Below are positions 61,134-64,000 of a stretch of 64,000 nt of DNA, in pieces. The translations under genes and the position numbers were made by a program. Source of the DNA: Candidatus Bilamarchaeum dharawalense (GTDB taxonomy: Archaea; Micrarchaeota; Micrarchaeia; Anstonellales; Bilamarchaeaceae); NCBI GenBank assembly GCA_902386555.1, contig CABMJJ010000011.1, positions 1-64,000 of the forward strand. Reading direction: 5' to 3'. The notes under the pieces were generated by a model that was not told where the DNA came from, made no database searches, and saw only the letters and a list, made by a program, of their open reading frames with translations. Position 1 is the first letter of the stretch, and every line of letters begins with the position of its first letter.

Positions 61134-61151
61134 TGAACGGATCACCGTTCA
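61134..61151 (-). promoter_or_regulatory. Hairpin between scpB and tRNA-Ser
   Basis: Perfect 7-bp stem TGAACGG/CCGTTCA with loop ATCA, 12 bases after the scpB stop on the minus strand and ~28 bases before the tRNA 5' end. It may end the scpB message or guide release of the tRNA from a joint transcript. Confidence 0.5.
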
Positions 61152-61163
61152 GCTAGACCATAG

Positions 61164-61673
61164 CTACTGTTGAGTTTCAGATGGTAACATTGTTTGGCTC
61201 TCATCCTTAACTTCAGGTTGTTTTTCTTGCACGAAATATTTCTTAAACTTCTCGGTAAGGGTTAATTTGGATGTTCTGCCTGCTTTGTGGGTTTTCACAA
61301 ACCCTGCTTCAACTAATTCATGAACATCTGCATAAATTTTAGGACCTATTTTTTTCACAAGAGTTGATTTTAGGATTCCGTCATTTTTTGAGATATATGC
61401 AAGAGTGCGAAGGGCAGCTTTGCTTATTTCAATATCCTGTGCAAATTGTTTCACACGCTGTAGATAATCATTTCTAACGCGCATGGAATATTTTCCATCC
61501 ATTTCAACTATTTCAATTGCCCTGCCTTCGTAATCTTTTACCAGTTCATCCATTACGGTTTGAAGATAACCTAAAGCTCCAATGCCAGTAAGTGTACGAA
61601 ATTCTTCCAAAGACATGGCACGAGAACTAATGAAAAGAGCAGCTTCGATGAGTTTTTTTTCTTCCTTTTCCAT
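61164..61673 (-). CDS. scpB: Segregation and condensation protein ScpB
   Basis: Kleisin-associated winged-helix protein that works with ScpA and SMC in chromosome organisation. 'KKLIEAALFISSRAMSLEEF' and 'EISKAALRTLAYISKNDGI' mark the two winged-helix units; 169 aa, with a Gln/Pro-rich tail. Its start overlaps the stop of the AK6-like gene by one base, so they are coupled. Confidence 0.9.
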   Translation of the reverse strand: MEKEEKKLIEAALFISSRAMSLEEFRTLTGIGALGYLQTVMDELVKDYEGRAIEIVEMDGKYSMRVRNDYLQRVKQFAQDIEISKAALRTLAYISKNDGILKSTLVKKIGPKIYADVHELVEAGFVKTHKAGRTSKLTLTEKFKKYFVQEKQPEVKDESQTMLPSETQQ

Positions 61674-62188
61674 TAATATCCCTCAACCAATAAACTAGAA
61701 TAGTCAACGGAGTCAATCTTTTTCTTCTTTTGCTTTATTGCTTTCTTTATTTCTTCAATAGAAGAAGAGGGAGATCTTCTGGATGTGTCCAGTTCAAGAG
61801 GTTTTTTCTTGTATATTTGGATTACACGCTGGGTGCAATAGTCCAACATCTCAGTCATAATGTTTTCTTGAATTTTCTTTTTGTTATATTTTCTCTTTTT
61901 CAGACGTTTTTGAAGAACCCTTGGGTGTGTTCTCAGAACAATGATAAAATCAGCAGGGATGAAAAATTCGCAGGCAAGATGACCCTCAACCAAATAGTTT
62001 TTTTTATTTTTTAGAGATCGCATTGCCCCGACTAGTTTTCTAATATCTACTTCGTGTTTTTTGTTTGAAAGTTTTTTAGCCATGACAATTTTTTTGATGT
62101 CCACCAATTCCAGTTTTAGCTCTTTGGCTAAACTTTTTGAAATTGTTGATTTACCTGTTCCTGGAGTTCCTGTTATGATTATCCTCAT
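61673..62188 (-). CDS. AK6/Fap7-like adenylate kinase family NTPase
   Basis: 171 aa. P-loop 'ITGTPGTGKSTISKSLAKEL', the NMP region 'YLVEGHLACEF' and the 'VLRTHPRVLQKRLKKRKYNKKKIQEN' LID-type segment match the archaeal/eukaryotic AK6-Fap7 family. This group acts in small-subunit rRNA maturation with S11 and has adenylate kinase activity. Coupled to scpB and 16 bases after the PadR gene. Confidence 0.9.
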   Translation of the reverse strand: MRIIITGTPGTGKSTISKSLAKELKLELVDIKKIVMAKKLSNKKHEVDIRKLVGAMRSLKNKKNYLVEGHLACEFFIPADFIIVLRTHPRVLQKRLKKRKYNKKKIQENIMTEMLDYCTQRVIQIYKKKPLELDTSRRSPSSSIEEIKKAIKQKKKKIDSVDYSSLLVEGY

Positions 62189-62204
62189 CGGATCACTATT
62201 AGAA

Positions 62205-62513
62205 TTACAGTTTATTTGTTAGAAGCTTGAAATATTCTCTTGCTGAATTTAGGGTGTCTTTGCCTTTTTTTGTTATTGTATAATATTTTCTTCTTTGTTC
62301 CATTTTCGAGGTGATTAACCCTTCATTTTCCAAACGATAGAGCACGATATAGATCATGATTTTGCCTGGTTTAAAAAAGAATTCTTTTTCGATTAATTCG
62401 TCCATTTCATAGGCGTAGATTTTTCGAGATTTGACTAGGGAGAGAATGTAAAGCCAAAGATTACCAGAAGTGAGAAGGCGCTTTAGGCGTTTGATGGGAG
62501 TAGACGTAATCAT
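62205..62513 (-). CDS. PadR-family transcriptional regulator
   Basis: 102 aa winged-helix protein: 'LWLYILSLVKSRKIYAYEMDELIE', 'IVLYRLENEGLITSKMEQRRKYYTITKKGKD', typical of PadR. Only eight bases separate it from the end of the long partial gene upstream on the same strand, so it could be co-transcribed with it or have its own start. No clear SD lies before the ATG. Confidence 0.88.
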   Translation of the reverse strand: MITSTPIKRLKRLLTSGNLWLYILSLVKSRKIYAYEMDELIEKEFFFKPGKIMIYIVLYRLENEGLITSKMEQRRKYYTITKKGKDTLNSAREYFKLLTNKL

Positions 62514-62521
62514 GATATCAG

Positions 62522-64000
62522 CTAGTGCCGTCTTCTTTCTTCCTCTTCATGTTCTTCTTGGGCTTTTTTTAACATTGCTCGAACTTTATCATCAGTTACA
62601 CGGAGCACTGTAAGCCCTGTTCCTTTTTCCTGGTCAACACCATAAAGACCATACGCCGTATTTTCTTGGAATTGTGGTTGTCGTAGTAGATCCTCTGTTT
62701 TTGCTGGTTGACCTTCAACACGTGGAACTTTAGGCAATTGGACATCTAATTGCCCGATAATCTCTTCTGCTTTTGTCATGTCTCCGCTTTTTGCTGCGAA
62801 TAACGCTTTAGTATATACTTCAGCATACTCGGGTTGACCAGTTTCTCCATAAAATCTGGCTTGTTGTGCAATTGTATCAACAGCCTTCTCTGGATGTGCA
62901 CGAATATCTTCTTGAACTCTCCTTTCGTTATCATAAAGTGCGTCTGCTGCCCTTTCAAGTCTAGGTGGATCAGAACGTGGTCCTATTAATGGCTGGAATG
63001 TAGCTGAAGACGGAGGGTTAAGAGGATCGAATACGGTTCCTGCCATAGGTGCAGGAGCACGGGAAAGTTGATATTCGTGCACATATCCATCGGCAGCCAG
63101 AGCAACACCTTTAGTATAAGTAGCCATTATGTCTTGGAATTCAGGGGGGAGGTGCTCTTTTAGTCTGGCCTGTTGTGCTTGAAACTCTTGAACTGCAGCT
63201 GCTTGTACGGCAAATCTTGTACAATCTTGCCCTTCCTGATAAACTCTGGGTGATTCAGGTGTATTTGCCGGGCGATACGATGGCCCATCAATTACGCGTC
63301 CAGCATTATCATAATTAGTTGGACGTGCACCTTCAGAATCAATTGCATGTCCAGCAGCTTGAAGTGCTGCGTATTCTCCAGCTGCAGGTATCAACTTTTC
63401 TGGAATAGGTCCTTTGATTAATAATTCCATTCTAGGATCCTGAAGAGAAACCTGACCGGACGGAGTTAATGGTCTAAGAGGATCAGCTGACACATCCCCA
63501 CCATGTTGTGATGCATTGTGAACGCTATATGCTGAATCTGTTACCCAGTTGAATCGATCTGCAGGTAGTGCTAGGATAATATCTGCGTCTCTTTTGCCAA
63601 CATGTTGAACCAATTCAGTTCGCATATCTACTGCACCAGCCACAATTGCAGGGGTGACTTGTCTAAAATCAATAGCTTGAGCTCTTTCAGCTGCTACTTG
63701 ACCCACAATTACCTGAAAGTCAGGGAGTTTTGGTTCTGGAAGAGTTGGATCTTTTACGCGTGCAGCCATGGCAGCTTGATACTCACCAACAGCAACCATA
63801 TACTTAGGATATGCTGCCTGGGCAGTAGCCGGATCATGTGTGTATGCGTCAGTAACTGCAGTTCGGAATTTTGGTTCGTCCATTTTCTCTAAATCAGCAG
63901 GAGACGTGGATCGTATAACTGTTTCAACAACCCTAGCTTCGGTAACGGGTACACCAGGAAGAGAATCTGCAAAACCAGGTCTACGGATGGTAAAATCTTC
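62522..64000 (-). CDS. C-terminal part of a long Ala/Gln/Pro-rich protein, truncated by the window
   Basis: The frame is open from the right edge to 62522, 492 residues, with no stop before the edge. The ATG at 63883 is therefore probably internal. Composition (Ala, Gln, Pro, Glu; helical stretches such as 'AVQAAAVQEFQAQQARLKEH') and 'EHEEEERRRH' end resemble the first giant gene, and one segment 'EKAVDTIAQQARFYGETGQPEYAEVYTKALFAAKSGD' has TPR-like features. No catalytic motif is visible. It may be the end of another giant protein. Confidence 0.75.
   Translation of the reverse strand, partial: EDFTIRRPGFADSLPGVPVTEARVVETVIRSTSPADLEKMDEPKFRTAVTDAYTHDPATAQAAYPKYMVAVGEYQAAMAARVKDPTLPEPKLPDFQVIVGQVAAERAQAIDFRQVTPAIVAGAVDMRTELVQHVGKRDADIILALPADRFNWVTDSAYSVHNASQHGGDVSADPLRPLTPSGQVSLQDPRMELLIKGPIPEKLIPAAGEYAALQAAGHAIDSEGARPTNYDNAGRVIDGPSYRPANTPESPRVYQEGQDCTRFAVQAAAVQEFQAQQARLKEHLPPEFQDIMATYTKGVALAADGYVHEYQLSRAPAPMAGTVFDPLNPPSSATFQPLIGPRSDPPRLERAADALYDNERRVQEDIRAHPEKAVDTIAQQARFYGETGQPEYAEVYTKALFAAKSGDMTKAEEIIGQLDVQLPKVPRVEGQPAKTEDLLRQPQFQENTAYGLYGVDQEKGTGLTVLRVTDDKVRAMLKKAQEEHEEEERRRH

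Noticed and set aside
61107-61163. On the minus strand the stretch with CTCATAA looks like the anticodon loop of a tRNA-Met just before tRNA-Ser.
   Set aside because: No acceptor, D or anticodon stem of proper pairing can be built and no T arm follows; the bases form a simple hairpin after scpB.

Overview
The window is archaeal. It encodes archaeal-type prolyl-tRNA synthetase, RNA polymerase subunits L and P, all four archaeal exosome subunits (Csl4, Rrp4, Rrp41, Rrp42), ribosomal proteins S3Ae, S15 and L37Ae, NAC, prefoldin beta, SBDS, a KEOPS Pcc1 subunit, membrane-bound LonB and a Methanococcus-like S-layer protein. TATA boxes 25-30 bases before start codons, many short leaders and GGTG/GAGG ribosome binding sites agree. 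Heavily interrupted tRNA genes, very large cytoplasmic-looking proteins and many orphan genes suggest an uncultivated small-genome archaeon (DPANN-like; Diapherotrites or Micrarchaeota would fit), but no lineage can be proven from this sequence.

Left part (1-15150): a 32-bp tandem repeat at the edge, two orphan genes, the S-layer gene with a strong promoter, RNase Z, a TrmB-type regulator, a SerRS-like ligase coupled to a radical SAM enzyme, an orphan basic protein, tRNA-Val and tRNA-Gln (both with introns), ProRS, a double DUF350 membrane protein, a RecJ-like DHH enzyme and a histidine-rich repeat protein.

Middle (14827-35307): the accessory core. A small helical protein precedes a 17.7-kb reading frame broken by one in-frame TGA at 23254. 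The two halves are 2699 and 3193 codons. The TGA falls inside what reads as a degenerate GGDEF-like domain. The second half also carries a protein-kinase-like domain, an HExxH zincin, a complete PPP-phosphatase motif set, a duplicated module and a nucleotidyltransferase-like domain. Four orphan genes, two of them tandem paralogues, converge on it. The right edge holds the end of another long protein of similar style.

Right part (35500-64000): mostly information processing. It includes a cupin/RtcA cluster; HAM1-S15-S3Ae-NAC; an Lrp regulator with twin operators; Csl4-RpoL-signal peptidase; DUF373, LonB and DUF4139 genes; TldD/PmbA, LigT, a DsbA-like protein and SBDS; and the long run Rrp4-Rrp41-Rrp42-L37Ae-RpoP-Brix-Pcc1-prefoldin-DHH. 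PurA, an ACT protein, UppP, tRNA-Ser with two introns, ScpB, an AK6-like kinase and a PadR regulator follow.

The points most worth checking are: the stop codon inside the giant multidomain gene; the tRNA-Ser gene with introns in both the D-loop and T-loop; the hairpin-filled D-loop insertion in tRNA-Gln; the RpoP subunit with all four zinc cysteines replaced; the SerRS-like/radical SAM pair; and a family of perfect 7-11-bp hairpins with 3-base loops present in every tRNA intron here and in several intergenic sites.
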